DNA from: Streptomyces liliiviolaceus
Lineage (GTDB): Bacteria; Actinomycetota; Actinomycetes; Streptomycetales; Streptomycetaceae
DNA length: 64,000 nucleotides
NCBI RefSeq assembly: GCF_018070025.1
Contig: NZ_JAGPYQ010000001.1
Span: 6,076,001-6,140,000, forward strand
Direction: 5' to 3'
Shown here: positions 63,269 to 64,000 of the stretch, piece by piece
Position numbering within the stretch: position 1 is the first letter of the stretch
How the letters are laid out: each line of letters opens with the position of its first letter
Program-made: the position numbers and the translations under genes
Notes under the pieces: generated by a model
Seen by the model: the letters and a program-made list of their open reading frames with translations, nothing else
What the model was told of the DNA's origin: nothing
Databases searched by the model: none

Positions 63269-64000
63269 GCGGTGGCACGTATCTCGGCATGCCGGCCTTT
63301 CCGAAGGCCGCGCACGAGGCCGTCCACAACCAGACCCTGCGCGGCAATCTGCGGCACGCCACGCACACCATCCGCGCCAAGCGCGCGAACGCCGTCGCGG
63401 AGGTCTCCGACTGGGCCGAGCTGCGCGAGGCCGGCAAGCAGATCAAGGACCACACACTCCGTCATCTCGACCGCTATCTCGTGCAGTTGGAGGAGTCGGT
63501 CACGGCGGCCGGCGGCACCGTGCACTGGGCCGCCGACGCGGACGAGGCCAACCGGATCGTCACGTACCTCGTGAAGGCGACCGGGGAGAGCGAGGTCGTC
63601 AAGGTCAAGTCGATGGCCACGCAGGAGATCGGGCTGAACGAAGCCCTTGAGGCCGAGGGCATCAACGCCTACGAGACCGATCTCGCCGAGCTGATCGTGC
63701 AGTTGGGCAAGGACCGGCCCTCGCACATCCTCGTCCCGGCCATCCACCGCAACCGCGGCGAGATCCGCGAGATCTTCGCGCGCGAGATGAGCGAGTGGGG
63801 CCGCCCGGCGCCCGAGGGCCTGACCGACACGCCCGCCGAACTGGCCGACGCGGCCCGGCTGCACCTGCGAGAGAAGTTCCTGCGGGCCAAGGTCGGCGTC
63901 TCCGGCGCCAACTTCATGGTCGCCGAGACCGGCACCCTGGTCGTGGTGGAGTCCGAGGGCAACGGCCGGATGTGCCTGACCCTGCCCGAGACGCTGATCT
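63265..64000 (+). CDS. lutB: LutB-like lactate oxidation protein, 5' part
   Basis: The first 245 codons of a gene cut by the right edge. It matches the LutB/YkgF N-terminal region (LUD domain), with LRGNLRHATHTIRAKRA, VKSMATQEIGLNEALEAEG and SGANFMVAETGTLVV. The ferredoxin-type cluster half lies beyond the window. ATG overlaps the lutA stop after GGAGGAG. A lutC gene is expected downstream. Confidence 0.93.
   Translation, partial: MSGGTYLGMPAFPKAAHEAVHNQTLRGNLRHATHTIRAKRANAVAEVSDWAELREAGKQIKDHTLRHLDRYLVQLEESVTAAGGTVHWAADADEANRIVTYLVKATGESEVVKVKSMATQEIGLNEALEAEGINAYETDLAELIVQLGKDRPSHILVPAIHRNRGEIREIFAREMSEWGRPAPEGLTDTPAELADAARLHLREKFLRAKVGVSGANFMVAETGTLVVVESEGNGRMCLTLPETLI

Overview
The window is a 64 kb piece of a high-GC actinomycete chromosome, almost certainly Streptomyces. 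The support is uniform GC-rich coding, GTG starts with strong GGAGG-type ribosome sites, a signal-transduction conservon (cvnABCD plus a P450), a TTA (bldA-type) codon, TetR/ROK/LacI/PucR regulators beside their targets, and many copies of a short palindromic intergenic repeat common in that genus. I see no rRNA, tRNA, CRISPR array, IS element or prophage.

Layout. 1-6300: the end of a VOC protein, a class I terpene synthase, and a convergent conservon operon cvnABCD-P450. The P450 has lost the otherwise universal ExxR arginine and carries a TTA codon. 6300-16400: the most unusual region. A minus-strand operon encodes a fatty acyl-AMP ligase (FadD32-like), a single-module PKS ordered ACP-KS-AT-ACP-TE (the Pks13 order), an antigen-85-like esterase, and a crotonyl-CoA carboxylase/reductase, with a divergent 14-TM MFS exporter. 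This looks like the mycobacterial mycolate condensation locus in an organism that should not make mycolates. 16400-26100: PucR regulator preceded by 12-bp tandem repeats, a DUF1304/TetR pair with twin operators, a GlxA/AraC regulator, an NADPH oxidoreductase, a STAS protein, an extra EF-Tu gene divergent from a TetM/OtrA-like ribosomal protection GTPase, and a DUF4230 protein.

26100-38200: VanZ protein, then a beta-glucan regulon. A secreted GH16 glucanase with a lectin domain and an ABC sugar importer plus GH1 beta-glucosidase share a 23-bp promoter element. A ROK repressor gene is divergent from the importer. Interspersed are an HhH-PHP protein and a short-chain dehydrogenase with a MerR-type leaderless promoter. 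38200-49300: mixed housekeeping and accessory genes, including an APH-type kinase, an FBP zinc-finger protein, an ArAE-type membrane protein, an iron-box-controlled DUF2470 protein, a TetR/CYP102-like P450 pair, a pentapeptide-repeat protein, an SDR and an S33 peptidase-like hydrolase.

49400-64000: a complete L-rhamnose locus. One arm (minus) has a dual-NBD ABC importer, binding protein, mutarotase, a secreted BNR-4 protein and a LacI repressor. The divergent arm (plus) has rhamnose isomerase, a bifunctional rhamnulose-1-P aldolase/lactaldehyde dehydrogenase, rhamnulokinase and then lutA/lutB. The layout implies rhamnose to DHAP plus lactaldehyde, then lactate, then pyruvate. LacI-type operators flank both start regions.
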